A stretch of 64,000 nucleotides of DNA, from assembly GCA_963801715.1 (NCBI GenBank), contig CAWDGB010000015.1, positions 128,243 to 192,242 of the forward strand. Direction: 5' to 3'. The DNA is from CAVVJA01 sp963801715. Its GTDB lineage: Bacteria > Actinomycetota > Actinomycetes > Mycobacteriales > Jatrophihabitantaceae. Numbering within the stretch: the first letter of the stretch is position 1; each line of letters opens with the position of its first letter. Shown here piece after piece: positions 8,789-17,650 of the stretch. The position numbers were made by a program, and so were the translations under genes. Below the pieces are notes generated by a model. The model saw only the letters and a program-made list of their open reading frames with translations, was not told the DNA's origin and did not search any database.

Positions 8789-8794
8789 TAGGCT
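8789..8794 (+). promoter_or_regulatory. -10 box, leaderless carboxylase beta gene
   Basis: TAGGCT, 8 nt before the ATG at 8803, with no Shine-Dalgarno in between. The same hexamer at similar spacing precedes several other genes in this window. Confidence 0.55.
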
Positions 8795-8802
8795 CCGAAG
8801 CC

Positions 8803-10398
8803 ATGGCCGCGCCCGATCCAGAACTGTCCGGTGTCGATCCGCATTCCACCGCCGGCAAGGCTGCCGAATTGCAGCGACGCTACGACGAGGCGGTGCACGC
8901 CGGCTCGGCTCGCGCCGTGGAGAAGCAGCACGCAAAGGGAAAGAAGACAGCTCGGGAGCGGATCACCGATCTGCTGGACGACGGCAGCTTCATCGAACTC
9001 GACGAGTTCGCACGCCATCGGTCATCGACCTTCGGCATGCAGCGGAACCGCCCGTTCGGCGACGGTGTGGTGACCGGCTACGGCACGGTCGACGGTCGGC
9101 CGGTATGCGTGTTCAGCCAGGACGTGACGGTCTTCGGCGGCAGCCTGGGCGAGGTATACGGCGAGAAGATCGTCAAGGTCCTCGACTTCGCGTTGCGGAA
9201 CGGCTGTCCGGTCGTCGGGATCAACGAAGGGGGCGGCGCCCGCATCCAGGAGGGTGTCGTGAGCCTGGGACTGTACGGCGAGATCTTCTACCGGAACGTT
9301 CAGGCGTCCGGCGTCGTCCCGCAAATCTCGCTGATCATGGGTGCCGCGGCCGGTGGCCATGTCTACTCGCCCGCGCTGACCGACTTCATCGTGATGGTCG
9401 ACAAGACCTCGCAAATGTTCATCACCGGACCTGACGTCGTGAAGACCGTGACCGGCGAAGACGTGACACTCGAGGAGCTGGGTGGTGCCCGCACCCACAA
9501 CACGACAAGCGGCAACGCGCATTACCTCGCGAGCGACGAGGACGATGCGATCAATTTCGTCAAGGCGCTGCTGTCCTATCTGCCGAGCAACAACCTGGAC
9601 CCGGCGCCGATCTACGACACGGATGTGTCCGACGACGTCCATGAGGACGACGCGTTCCTGGACAGCTTCATTCCGGATTCCGCCAATCAGCCCTACGACA
9701 TGCACCAGATCATCGAGCATTTGCTCGACGACGGAGAATTCCTGGAAATACAGGCACTCTTTGCGCCGAATATCATCGTCGGCTTCGGGCGGATCGAGGG
9801 CCATCCGGTCGGCGTCGTTGGCAACCAGCCGACCCAGTTCGCCGGCTGCCTCGACATCAACGCCTCGGAGAAGGCCGCGCGGTTCGTCCGGACGTGCGAC
9901 GCGTTCAACGTCCCCGTCATCACCTTCGTCGATGTTCCCGGCTTCCTTCCGGGTACCGACCAGGAATGGAACGGGATCATCCGGCGCGGCGCCAAGCTCA
10001 TCTACGCCTATGCCGAGGCCAGCGTGCCCAAGATCACCATCGTCATCCGTAAGGCGTTCGGGGGCGCCTACGACGTCATGGGCTCCAAGCATCTCGGCGC
10101 GGACGTGAACATCGCCTGGCCCACTGCCCAGATCGCGGTGATGGGGGCGCAGGGTGCGGTAAACATCTTGTACCGCAGGGAGTTAGCCAAGACCGAGTCG
10201 CCGGAGCAGCGACGGCACGAGCTGGTCACTCAGTACGAGGACACCCTGGTCAACCCGTACATGGCTGCCGAGCGTGGCTACGTGGACTCGGTCATCCCGC
10301 CCTCGCACACCCGGTCCTACGTGATCCGGTCGCTCCGTATGCTGCGCAACAAACGCGAGACGATGCCCCCCAAGAAACACGGGAACATCCCTCTCTGA
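8803..10398 (+). CDS. accD5: Acyl-CoA (propionyl-CoA) carboxylase beta subunit, AccD5-like
   Basis: 531 residues, carboxyltransferase subunit moving carboxyl from biotin to acyl-CoA; in mycobacterial AccD5 complexes the main product is methylmalonyl-CoA. Both crotonase-like halves are present: N half with GGSLGEVYGEKIVKV and EGGGARIQEGV, C half with GNQPTQFAGCLD and FVDVPGFLPGTDQE plus KAFGGAYDVMGSKH. Start chosen at 8803 because it matches the family N-terminus and has a leaderless promoter; the in-frame GTG at 8746 overlaps birA. Followed by its epsilon subunit. Partner alpha subunit is likely the gene at 32197. Confidence 0.94.
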   Translation: MAAPDPELSGVDPHSTAGKAAELQRRYDEAVHAGSARAVEKQHAKGKKTARERITDLLDDGSFIELDEFARHRSSTFGMQRNRPFGDGVVTGYGTVDGRPVCVFSQDVTVFGGSLGEVYGEKIVKVLDFALRNGCPVVGINEGGGARIQEGVVSLGLYGEIFYRNVQASGVVPQISLIMGAAAGGHVYSPALTDFIVMVDKTSQMFITGPDVVKTVTGEDVTLEELGGARTHNTTSGNAHYLASDEDDAINFVKALLSYLPSNNLDPAPIYDTDVSDDVHEDDAFLDSFIPDSANQPYDMHQIIEHLLDDGEFLEIQALFAPNIIVGFGRIEGHPVGVVGNQPTQFAGCLDINASEKAARFVRTCDAFNVPVITFVDVPGFLPGTDQEWNGIIRRGAKLIYAYAEASVPKITIVIRKAFGGAYDVMGSKHLGADVNIAWPTAQIAVMGAQGAVNILYRRELAKTESPEQRRHELVTQYEDTLVNPYMAAERGYVDSVIPPSHTRSYVIRSLRMLRNKRETMPPKKHGNIPL

Positions 10399-10414
10399 TC
10401 AGGTGATCGTGCAC

Positions 10415-10639
10415 ATGACGAGCGACTCGTTGAATCTGCCGGTGAAGCTGCGCATAGTCCGTGGCACGCCGACGCTGGAGGAGCTGGCCGCATTGACGAC
10501 GATCGTAGGCGCCGCCGGCGAACCGCCGCCGACCGACGCACCGCGGCCCGAGCCTCTGCGGGGCCGATGGAATGACCCGCGATACGGGCACCGCCGTTAC
10601 TGGCCAGTCGGTCCGGATGGCTGGCGCACCGCCCGTTAA
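10415..10639 (+). CDS. accE5: Acyl-CoA carboxylase epsilon subunit
   Basis: 74 residues from ATG 10415 (GTG 10403 would add four). Family pattern LRIVRGTPTLEELAAL at the N-terminus, then a Pro-rich linker and an Arg/Trp-rich C-terminus (RGRWNDPRYGHRRYWP). AccE stabilises the AccA3-AccD5 holo-complex in actinomycetes. It follows the beta subunit by 16 nt. From memory, in mycobacteria maf follows directly; here maf is 16.6 kb downstream. Confidence 0.85.
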   Translation: MTSDSLNLPVKLRIVRGTPTLEELAALTTIVGAAGEPPPTDAPRPEPLRGRWNDPRYGHRRYWPVGPDGWRTAR

Positions 10640-10655
10640 GAGCACATCTTCCTCG

Positions 10656-10736
10656 TGATCTTGGGCCCGCCCGGTAGCACCCTTCCCTCCGTGATCTTGG
10701 GCTTGATGCCAAATAGAGGCGATAAGTCCAAGATCA
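10656..10736. repeat. Dispersed intergenic palindrome, copy 2, with extra half-site
   Basis: Arms TGATCTTGGGCTT (10692-10704) and AAGTCCAAGATCA (10724-10736), one G-T mismatch, with a 19-nt loop like copy 1. A second left-arm-like TGATCTTGGGC starts at 10656, 36 nt upstream. It lies between convergent genes (accE5 and the acyltransferase), in a 164-bp spacer that otherwise shows nothing. Could act as a terminator, but the sequence conservation across three sites points to a repeat family. Confidence 0.7.
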
Positions 10737-10803
10737 TTGCGCAAGGGAACGCAAAGGATCATGAGGGCGAAAGGGGATGCGGGAAGGTCGAGGCGCATGG
10801 GAC

Positions 10804-13044
10804 CTAGTTCGGCGGGCGAGGAATCGCCAGCAACTGCGGGGTGACCGTCTGGAACATCAATGCAGCACCGAGCTTGTCGTAGTGCACACCATCCCAGCGA
10901 TAGGCGGTGTTGGTGGCGATGGCCGGATCGGTGCAGAGCTGATCCGGCGGATTGACCAGGAAGACTCGCTGCGGGTTCTTCGCCGCGGCAGCGCGCAGCA
11001 GCACGTTCAGGTGCCGGGTGCGCTGATCATCGCCCCGTTCCGGCAGAGCGGTCTGTCCGCCAGCGTCTATCGGCCGGTAGCAGGGAACGCCGAGCAGGGC
11101 GACCTGAGCGCCCCCAGCGATGAGCAAGCTCACGGCCCGGTCGAGTTGCTGCCCGTAGTACCCGTCCCAGGCCGCGGATCCGAACGACATCGTTCCCGTG
11201 TCGCCAATGCTCAGGTCGAAGACATCCCAGGCTCCGACCTCTACGAGCGCGAGCTGCGGACGGCTGCGCGCCTCGGTGGCTCGCCATTGATCCGCCCAGG
11301 TACTGCAGGAAGCGGTGAGGTCTCGGCTCGGCCCGCGACGACTGGTGATCTTGCCGAGCAAGAAGCCACATCCTTCGACGGTGCCGTCGGTGAGTGTCAG
11401 TGATCCGTCAAGGCCAGCCGGTTTGTTGAGCAGCAAGGTCATCCCTTGCGAGTCGCCGAACACCGTGACGTGCACCGGACGGGCGAAGGGCGAGCCGGAG
11501 GCCCCCGCCGGCGCACCGGGCGTCGGAGATGCCGACGGACCTGGCGTAACGGCTAGCGACGGACGCGCGCCGTTCGTGGGGATGCCGGACGCGGTATCGG
11601 CCACCGGGCGAGGCAACGCCACGACCTGACCGACAACCAAGACGAGCACGGCCACGGAGGCGATCAGGAGAGCTATCCGAGCGAAGCGGCGCCGGCGAAA
11701 ACGATCCAGCACGCACCGGACGTAGACAACGAAACCCTGGGTTCGGATCGGACGCTCGATGAACCGGTACGACAGGTCGGCGAGCGCGACCGTCAACCCA
11801 ACGCGCAGCACCATGAGCGGCACGCCATCCGACGGATAGTCCAGCCGGGGCCGACTGAGCATGAAAACCGGCCAGTGCCATAGATAGATCGCGTACGACC
11901 GGACCCCGATCCAGCGCAGGAGTGGCGTGCCGAGCAGCCGCGCGGTCACTGTGCCGCGCCGGCCGGCCGCCAGGACAATCGCTGCCGATCCGATCGCCAC
12001 CAGTAGGAATCCGCCTTGATAAAGCCCGTCGGAAAAGTAGTTGGCGTGAGTCAGGAAATACCCGACGACAACGGAACCGAGCAGGGCCGCGGCATCCAGC
12101 GGCCAGGTCGGGCTGTTAACCGTCATCCGGAGTGGTGCCGGCGGACGGTCGCCCCGAACCGGTCGTCGCAGGGCGGTCGCGAGGGCGAGCGCCGCACCCA
12201 CGAGCAACGCGCTGGCGTGCGTGTCACTGCCGTAGTACGCGCGGCCTGGATCCGGGTACGACTGGAACAGCCACGCCATCACCACCGCCGACATGACGAT
12301 GCCGATAAGCGTGACCCGCAACGCCCGGCGCCGACCTCCCGTCCTGAGGCACAGAACGAGGACCAGCGGCCAAAGGAGGTAGAACTGCTCCTCGACCGCA
12401 AGCGACCACAGGTGCTGCAGCAGCGAGGGACGGCCCAACTGCTCGAAGTACGACCGGTGCCAGACGATCTGCGTCCAGTTCGTGCTGTAGGTCAGCGCGG
12501 CGGCGACATCACCCCGGAGCCTTCGCAATTCGTCCGGCGCGACTGCGGCCGTGACGAGGACGACCGTGGCGAGCATCGTGATCAGGGCCGGAAGCAGCCG
12601 CCGCGCGCGCCGCACGTAGAAGCGGCCGACGCTGACCCGACCGTTGGTCACCCACTCGACAGCCAGCAGCGAAGTGATCAGGAATCCGGAGAGGACGAAG
12701 AACACATCGACGCCGAGGAAACCGCCGGGCAGCCAGCCGGCGTTGAGGTGGTAGACGAGCACAGCGGTAACCGCCAACGCTCGTAGACCGTCGAGACCTC
12801 CGGCGTACCGCAATGTTCGAACCCGCGTAGGCCCGAGATGTTGTGCTCCAGCGGCTGCGGCTCTGGTCGCCTCGTCCGGATGGTCATCACTACCCGGACG
12901 CCCGTGATAGGTCGCCGTGCTCCAGCCACCTGCCCCGCGACTGTGAAAAGCCTGGGGCGACCGAGCGGCCTGCGGCCCGGGAGACGGCGCGGCCACCGCC
13001 CACCCAGGGTCGGCGGGCCGGGCGTAGGCATGCGCCGCCGGCAT
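10804..13044 (-). CDS. Membrane acyltransferase (OafA/YrhL type) with SGNH hydrolase-like domain
   Basis: 746 residues from the ATG at 13044. A disordered N-terminal stretch (about 80 residues) is followed by the acyltransferase-3 membrane domain (YAGGLDGLRALAV...VYHLN, GGFLGVDVFFVLSGFLIT, about ten TM helices), a Pro/Ala/Ser linker, and a C-terminal SGNH domain with GDSQG as the nucleophile block and DGVHYDKLG as the Asp-His block. Such proteins O-acylate cell-surface glycans; the acceptor is unknown. The frame stays open to a start at 13224, but those first 35 codons lie inside a MITE (13121-13286), so the upstream start is doubtful. Convergent with accE5. Confidence 0.85.
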   Translation of the reverse strand: MPAAHAYARPADPGWAVAAPSPGPQAARSPQAFHSRGAGGWSTATYHGRPGSDDHPDEATRAAAAGAQHLGPTRVRTLRYAGGLDGLRALAVTAVLVYHLNAGWLPGGFLGVDVFFVLSGFLITSLLAVEWVTNGRVSVGRFYVRRARRLLPALITMLATVVLVTAAVAPDELRRLRGDVAAALTYSTNWTQIVWHRSYFEQLGRPSLLQHLWSLAVEEQFYLLWPLVLVLCLRTGGRRRALRVTLIGIVMSAVVMAWLFQSYPDPGRAYYGSDTHASALLVGAALALATALRRPVRGDRPPAPLRMTVNSPTWPLDAAALLGSVVVGYFLTHANYFSDGLYQGGFLLVAIGSAAIVLAAGRRGTVTARLLGTPLLRWIGVRSYAIYLWHWPVFMLSRPRLDYPSDGVPLMVLRVGLTVALADLSYRFIERPIRTQGFVVYVRCVLDRFRRRRFARIALLIASVAVLVLVVGQVVALPRPVADTASGIPTNGARPSLAVTPGPSASPTPGAPAGASGSPFARPVHVTVFGDSQGMTLLLNKPAGLDGSLTLTDGTVEGCGFLLGKITSRRGPSRDLTASCSTWADQWRATEARSRPQLALVEVGAWDVFDLSIGDTGTMSFGSAAWDGYYGQQLDRAVSLLIAGGAQVALLGVPCYRPIDAGGQTALPERGDDQRTRHLNVLLRAAAAKNPQRVFLVNPPDQLCTDPAIATNTAYRWDGVHYDKLGAALMFQTVTPQLLAIPRPPN

Positions 13045-13120
13045 CGAGACATTGTCGCGTCGGCCGAACGCGAGCACCGGGCGGCGCGCCGATCTTGCTC
13101 GCCGCGAGACGGCGCTGCGA

Positions 13121-13286
13121 CTAGGGCGTGTCCCGTAGTCCCTGCTCGTCGCGAGCGGTGGTCGGGCGGCGGTTGGCAAGGCGGAGGACGAGAGCTGTGG
13201 CGGAGTCACTGCCGAGGACGACAACGCAGCCAGACGCCGATCCGAGCGCCGCGCAGCAGAGCGTGGGATTGCGGGACACGCCCTAG
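13121..13286. mobile_element. 166-bp MITE with IS5-like terminal inverted repeats, flanked by CTAG
   Basis: Ends are CTAGGGCGTGTCCCG (13121-13135) and its exact complement CGGGACACGCCCTAG (13272-13286). Inward the repeats stay similar to about 22 bp (TAGTCCC versus CAATCCC). Outermost CTAG on both sides fits a 4-bp target duplication typical of the IS5 superfamily, or part of the repeat. No transposase fits in 166 bp, so it is a non-autonomous derivative. It sits between the moaA stop (13294) and the acyltransferase gene and donates sequence to the latter's extended open frame. Confidence 0.85.
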
Positions 13287-13293
13287 TGGACCA

Positions 13294-14307
13294 CTAGCCG
13301 CCTATCGCTGACATAGGTCGCGCCGGTTGCAGGAAATCCGGTTGGTCGATGCCATGCCCAGGAAGCTTCGCTGCCATCGCCGCCTGCCACCGTTGCGCAA
13401 TTGCCTCGTCCGACGCGCCCCCACGCAGCAGTGCCCGCAGGTCGGTCTCGGTGCGGGCGAACAGGCAGTTGCGGATCTGGCCGTCGGCAGTAAGCCGAGT
13501 GCGATCGCAGGCGCCGCAGAACGGCCGAGTCACCGAACCGATAACCCCGACCGTGGACGGGCCGCCGTCGACAAGCCACCGCTCGGCTGGGGCTGACCCG
13601 CGATCACCGGTGTCGGGTTGCAGGCGGAACTCCGCGGTTAGGCGGCCCAGGATTTCGTCGGCCGTCACCATGCGCGTCCGGTCCCAGGCATGCCCGGCGT
13701 CCAACGGCATCTGCTCGATGAACCGGAGGTGGTAGCCGTGGTTCAAGCAGAATCGCAGGAGTGGTACGGCCTCGTCATCGTTCACATCGCGCAGCAAGAC
13801 GGCATTCACCTTGACCGGCATGAGGCCGGCTCGAGCGGCGGCAGCCAATCCGGCGAGCACGTCGGCATGTCGGTCCCGCAGGGTGATCCGCTTGAATCGC
13901 TCGGGGTCGAGGGTGTCCAGAGACACGTTTATGCGGTCGAGTCCGGCGGCTGACAGTCCGGCAGCGCGGCGGGCGAGGCCGATCGCATTCGTGGTCAGTG
14001 AGATGTTCGGGCGCGGCCGGAGCGCCGCGGTGGCCGCGACGATGCCGACGAGCCCGGGGCGCAGAAGCGGCTCGCCACCGGTGAACCGCACCTCACGGAT
14101 ACCGAGCTGTTCCACCCCGATGGCGATGAGCCGCACGATTTCGTCGTCGCGGAGAACCTCGTCCTTCGGCAGCCAGTCCAAACCTTCGGGCGGCATGCAG
14201 TAGGCGCAGCGAAGATTGCACCGGTCGGTCAGCGAGACCCGCAGATCGGTGGCCACTCGGCCGTACGCATCGGCGAGGACGCGCGACACGAGCGGCAGGG
14301 TGGTCAC
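13294..14307 (-). CDS. moaA: GTP 3',8-cyclase MoaA
   Basis: 337 residues. First step of molybdenum cofactor synthesis, converting GTP to 3',8-cH2GTP. N-terminal radical SAM cluster CNLRCAYC (Cys30, 34, 37), GGEPLLRPG, and the second 4Fe-4S cluster motif CGACDRTRLTADGQIRNC near the C-terminus. The chain ends in Gly-Gly (SAIGG), required for activity in the family. GTG start with TAGGCT 6 nt upstream, so leaderless. It is the only cofactor-synthesis gene seen here but fits the nearby Mo-enzymes (coxSLM, sulfite-oxidase fold). A 15-bp palindrome CTAGTGGACCACTAG overlaps its stop codon and abuts the MITE. Confidence 0.95.
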   Translation of the reverse strand: MTTLPLVSRVLADAYGRVATDLRVSLTDRCNLRCAYCMPPEGLDWLPKDEVLRDDEIVRLIAIGVEQLGIREVRFTGGEPLLRPGLVGIVAATAALRPRPNISLTTNAIGLARRAAGLSAAGLDRINVSLDTLDPERFKRITLRDRHADVLAGLAAAARAGLMPVKVNAVLLRDVNDDEAVPLLRFCLNHGYHLRFIEQMPLDAGHAWDRTRMVTADEILGRLTAEFRLQPDTGDRGSAPAERWLVDGGPSTVGVIGSVTRPFCGACDRTRLTADGQIRNCLFARTETDLRALLRGGASDEAIAQRWQAAMAAKLPGHGIDQPDFLQPARPMSAIGG

Positions 14308-14313
14308 CGGTTC

Positions 14314-14319
14314 AGCCTA
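14314..14319 (-). promoter_or_regulatory. -10 box, leaderless moaA
   Basis: TAGGCT on the minus strand, 6 nt before the moaA GTG, no Shine-Dalgarno between. Confidence 0.5.
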
Positions 14320-14381
14320 GGCGCTGTCAGACACGGGTGCTCGTCGCGAGTCGAGCGAGCTCCGTGCGGCATGCTGGACGG

Positions 14382-15275
14382 GTGACCGCAGCGTCCGGGG
14401 GCCATCCGGCCGACCCAGGTGAACTGGCGGCCGCGCTCGAGGCGGCGGGCTACCTGCCCGACGAGGGCCTGGCGACCGCGGCCTACCTCGCTTTACGCAT
14501 GCACCGTCCGCTTTTTCTGGAGGGAGACGCAGGCGTCGGCAAGACCAGCCTCGCCTTGGCCTTGGCGGACGTACTCCGCGCCGAGCTCGTTCGGCTGCAG
14601 TGTTACGAGGGAATCGACGCCGCGCAGGCCCTCTACGACTGGGACTTCCCGCGGCAAGTGCTGCACCTGCGCGCGGCCGAAGCGGCGAGCGACGGCAGGC
14701 TGGACCAGGCCGAGCTGGAGCGCTCGCTCTACGACCGCAGATACCTTGTCGCGCGGCCGATCCTCCGCTCGATCGAACACTCGCCGTCCGTGCTGCTCGT
14801 GGATGAAATCGACCGGGCGGACGACGAGTTCGAGGCCTTTCTGCTCGAGGTCCTGGCCGACAATGCCGTGACGATCCCGGAGCTGGGCACGATTCGGGCT
14901 GAGGTGCCCCCGCTGGTGGTCCTGACGTCCAACCGCACGCGGGAAGTGCACGACGCGCTCAAGCGACGCTGCCTCTACCACTGGGTCCCACATCCGGGCT
15001 TCGATCGGGAGGTGGCCATTCTTCGTCGCCGGCTGCCCGATATCACCGAGCGGCTCGCGCGGGATGTCGCCGCTGCGACCAAGCGGCTGCGGGACGCCGA
15101 TCTCCTCAAGCCGCCAGGGGTCGCCGAGTCGATCGACTGGGCCCAGGCCTTGCACCTGCTGGGAGCTCGCTCGCTCGATCCGGAACGGGCTGCGGCCACG
15201 CTGGGCGCCGTGCTGAAGTACCAGGAGGACGCGGTGCGCGCACGTAACACCGTGCTGGCCGAATTGCTTCGATGA
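14382..15275 (+). CDS. MoxR/CoxD-type AAA+ ATPase
   Basis: About 297 residues from GTG 14382 (an in-frame start at 14337 would add a poor leader). AAA+ features: Walker A GDAGVGKTS (about 48-56), Walker B VLLVDEIDRAD, sensor region LTSNRTREVHDALKRRCLYHW. MoxR proteins act with VWA partners as metal-centre maturation chaperones; in CO dehydrogenase clusters CoxD is of this type. The downstream VWA gene overlaps by 4 nt and an XdhC gene follows, then coxS-L-M-G, so a role in maturing the Cox molybdenum centre is the natural inference. Confidence 0.88.
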   Translation: MTAASGGHPADPGELAAALEAAGYLPDEGLATAAYLALRMHRPLFLEGDAGVGKTSLALALADVLRAELVRLQCYEGIDAAQALYDWDFPRQVLHLRAAEAASDGRLDQAELERSLYDRRYLVARPILRSIEHSPSVLLVDEIDRADDEFEAFLLEVLADNAVTIPELGTIRAEVPPLVVLTSNRTREVHDALKRRCLYHWVPHPGFDREVAILRRRLPDITERLARDVAAATKRLRDADLLKPPGVAESIDWAQALHLLGARSLDPERAAATLGAVLKYQEDAVRARNTVLAELLR

Positions 15276-16393
15276 CCGACCGGCAGCGCGATGTAGCCGA
15301 AATCGTTCTCGGCTTTGCCCGCACGCTGCGACACGCCGGCGTGCCCGCGTCGCCAGACCGCGTTCAGGCCATGGTCTCGGCACTGGGACATCTCGATGTG
15401 CTCGACCCGGCGCAGGTGTTCTGGGCCGGGCGCCTCACGCTCTGCGCCGACCCGGCCGACCTCGACCGCTACGACGCCGCCTTCGCCGCATACTTCGGCG
15501 GCCAGCTGCCCCGGTCCGTTCCGCGCGCAGCCGCGTTGCAGCAGGTCCTGGTGGCGTCGCTCGACCCGCACTCCCCCGACGGCGCGGACGGCGCGGATGA
15601 CAGCGAGGAGGAGCAACCGTACGCCGTGCAGGCCAGCCGCCAGGAGGTGCTGCGCCACCGTGACGTGGCTGAACTGACGCACGCCGAACGGGAGGAGCTT
15701 GCTCGGCTGTTCGCCCTGCTGACCCCCCGCGTCGCGCAGCGGACCACCCGGCGGTATGTCGCAGCGAGGTCCGGGGTGGTCGATCTGCAGCGCACCGTGC
15801 GCCGCATGCTGGCACAGGGAGGGGAGCCGAGCCGGCTCGCCCGGCGTGACCGGCGGACCAAGCCCCGGCGACTGGTCCTGCTCATCGACGTCAGCGGCTC
15901 CATGGCGCCCTACGCCGACACGCTGCTGCGCTTCGCCCACGCGGCCGTGCGGGTGGCTCCGTTCAACACCGAGGTCTACACGCTCGGGACCCGGCTGACC
16001 CGGGTCACCAGGGAATTGCGTCGCCGCGACCCCGACCGCGCGCTGGCCGGCGCCGGCCGGGCGATCCCGGACTGGAGTGGCGGGACCCGGCTCGGAGACG
16101 GGCTACAGGCGTTTCTCGACCGCTGGGGCCAGCGTGGTGTCGCCCGCGGGGCCGTCGTCGTGCTGTGCTCTGACGGCTGGGAGCGGGGCGACCCTTCCCT
16201 CCTGGGCGAACAACTCGGGCGGTTGGCTCGGCTGTCGCATACCGTGGTCTGGGTGAACCCGCATATGGGCAAAGACGGCTTCACCCCGGCTACTGGCGGA
16301 ATGCGCGCCGCGCTGCCACACATCTCTCGCCTCGTCGCCGGACACAGCTTCGCCGCCCTGCAGCAGCTGGCCGACGTGATCGCGCATGCGTGA
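15272..16393 (+). CDS. VWA-domain protein, CoxE-like
   Basis: 373 residues. N-terminal helical part with an acidic stretch (DGADGADDSEEE, about 108-119), then a von Willebrand A domain with the metal-binding DVSGSM (about 206-211) and SGGTRLGDGL. Belongs to the CoxE family that works with MoxR ATPases. Start overlaps the MoxR stop (ATGA); its stop is overlapped 8 nt by xdhC. Tight packing of the three genes implies one maturation module. Confidence 0.88.
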   Translation: MTDRQRDVAEIVLGFARTLRHAGVPASPDRVQAMVSALGHLDVLDPAQVFWAGRLTLCADPADLDRYDAAFAAYFGGQLPRSVPRAAALQQVLVASLDPHSPDGADGADDSEEEQPYAVQASRQEVLRHRDVAELTHAEREELARLFALLTPRVAQRTTRRYVAARSGVVDLQRTVRRMLAQGGEPSRLARRDRRTKPRRLVLLIDVSGSMAPYADTLLRFAHAAVRVAPFNTEVYTLGTRLTRVTRELRRRDPDRALAGAGRAIPDWSGGTRLGDGLQAFLDRWGQRGVARGAVVVLCSDGWERGDPSLLGEQLGRLARLSHTVVWVNPHMGKDGFTPATGGMRAALPHISRLVAGHSFAALQQLADVIAHA

Positions 16394-17571
16394 TGTGATC
16401 GATGAGCTCCTGCCCTGGTGGGCGGCCGGGAGCATCGTCGGCCTGGGCACGGTCGTGGAGACGTGGAAGTCCGCGCCCCGCCAGCCGGGAGCCGCGATGC
16501 TCGTCGGCCCCGACGGAACTGCCGTCGGCAGCGTGTCCGGCGGCTGCGTCGAGGGCGCCGTCTTCGAGCTCGCCGCTGGGGTGCGTGATGGTGCGCAACC
16601 GGTCCTGAAGCGCTACGGCGTCAGCGACGACGACGCGTTCGCCGTCGGTCTTACCTGTGGCGGCATCATCGACGTATTCGTCGAGCCGATCAGCCATGCC
16701 ACGTTCCCGGATCTCGACGAGGTCGCTGACGACATTCGCGGTGGCCGGCCCGTGGCGGTCGCGACGGTCGTCGCCGGCGTGGACCGCCTCGGCGACCATC
16801 TCGTAATCCGGCCGGATTCCGTGTCGAGCAGCCTGGGCTCGGCGCGGCTCGACGCCGCGGTCCGGGACGACGCCCGGGGATTGCTCGAGCAGGGTCGGAC
16901 CGGGGTATTGCACTACGGCGCCCACGGAGAACGTCGGCTCGACGACATCAGCGGTGTTCGTTTCCTCGTATGCACCTCGCCCGCGAATGATCGTCTTCGG
17001 CGCGATCGACTTCGCGGCAGCGGTCGCTCGGGTGGGATCGTTCCTCGGCTATCGGGTCACGGTGTGCGATGCGCGGCCGACGTTCGCGACGGCACGACGG
17101 TTTCCGGACGCCGACGAGGTGGTCGTCGAATGGCCGCACCGGTATCTGGCCAACACGGAGGTCGACGGGCGCACCGTCCTCGCCGTGCTCACCCACGACC
17201 CCAAGTTCGATGTGCCGCTTCTCGAGGTAGCGCTGCGGCTGCCCGTTGCCTACGTCGGCGCGATGGGCTCCCGCCGCACGAACGAGGACCGGCTGGACAA
17301 GTTGCGGGAGCTAGGACTCACCGCGACCGAGCTGGCCCGGCTGCACGCCCCGATCGGGCTCGATCTGGGCGCGCGCACCCCCGAGGAGACCGCGGTCTCG
17401 ATTGCGGCTGAGCTCATCGGGCAGCGGTGGGGCGGCAGCGGTCGAGCACTCAGCAGCGTCGCGGGCCCAATCCATCGTGATCGTCTCGCCGATTCCGCAG
17501 CGCCCGATGCGCGGCCCGTAGTGGCCCCCGCGCGCGACGGGCACTCCGCGGGGGTACCGGCGCAGCACTGA
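16386..17571 (+). CDS. XdhC/CoxF-family Mo-cofactor maturation factor (frameshifted)
   Basis: About 394 residues when joined. Frame 1 gives the XdhC_CoxI half (AAGSIVGLGTVVETWKSAPR, GSVSGGCVEGAV, LTCGGIIDVF). Near 16951-16955 the frame changes by +1, and the C-terminal Rossmann half (IVFGAIDFAAAVARVGSFL, VTVCDARPTFATARRFPDA, YVGAMGSRRTNEDR) continues to 17571. Deleting one G in 'cagcggtgttc' rejoins the family sequence. XdhC-type proteins bind Moco and help sulfuration and insertion into xanthine-oxidase family enzymes. The C-terminal tail after GPIHRD (about 30 residues) is not family-typical. Confidence 0.82.
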
Positions 17572-17650
17572 TCCCCGCGGCGGGCGAGCTTCTGGTTGCA
17601 GCTGTGTGCCCGGCTGGCGCGGCGCAACAGCGCGGGGCCATGCTGCGATC

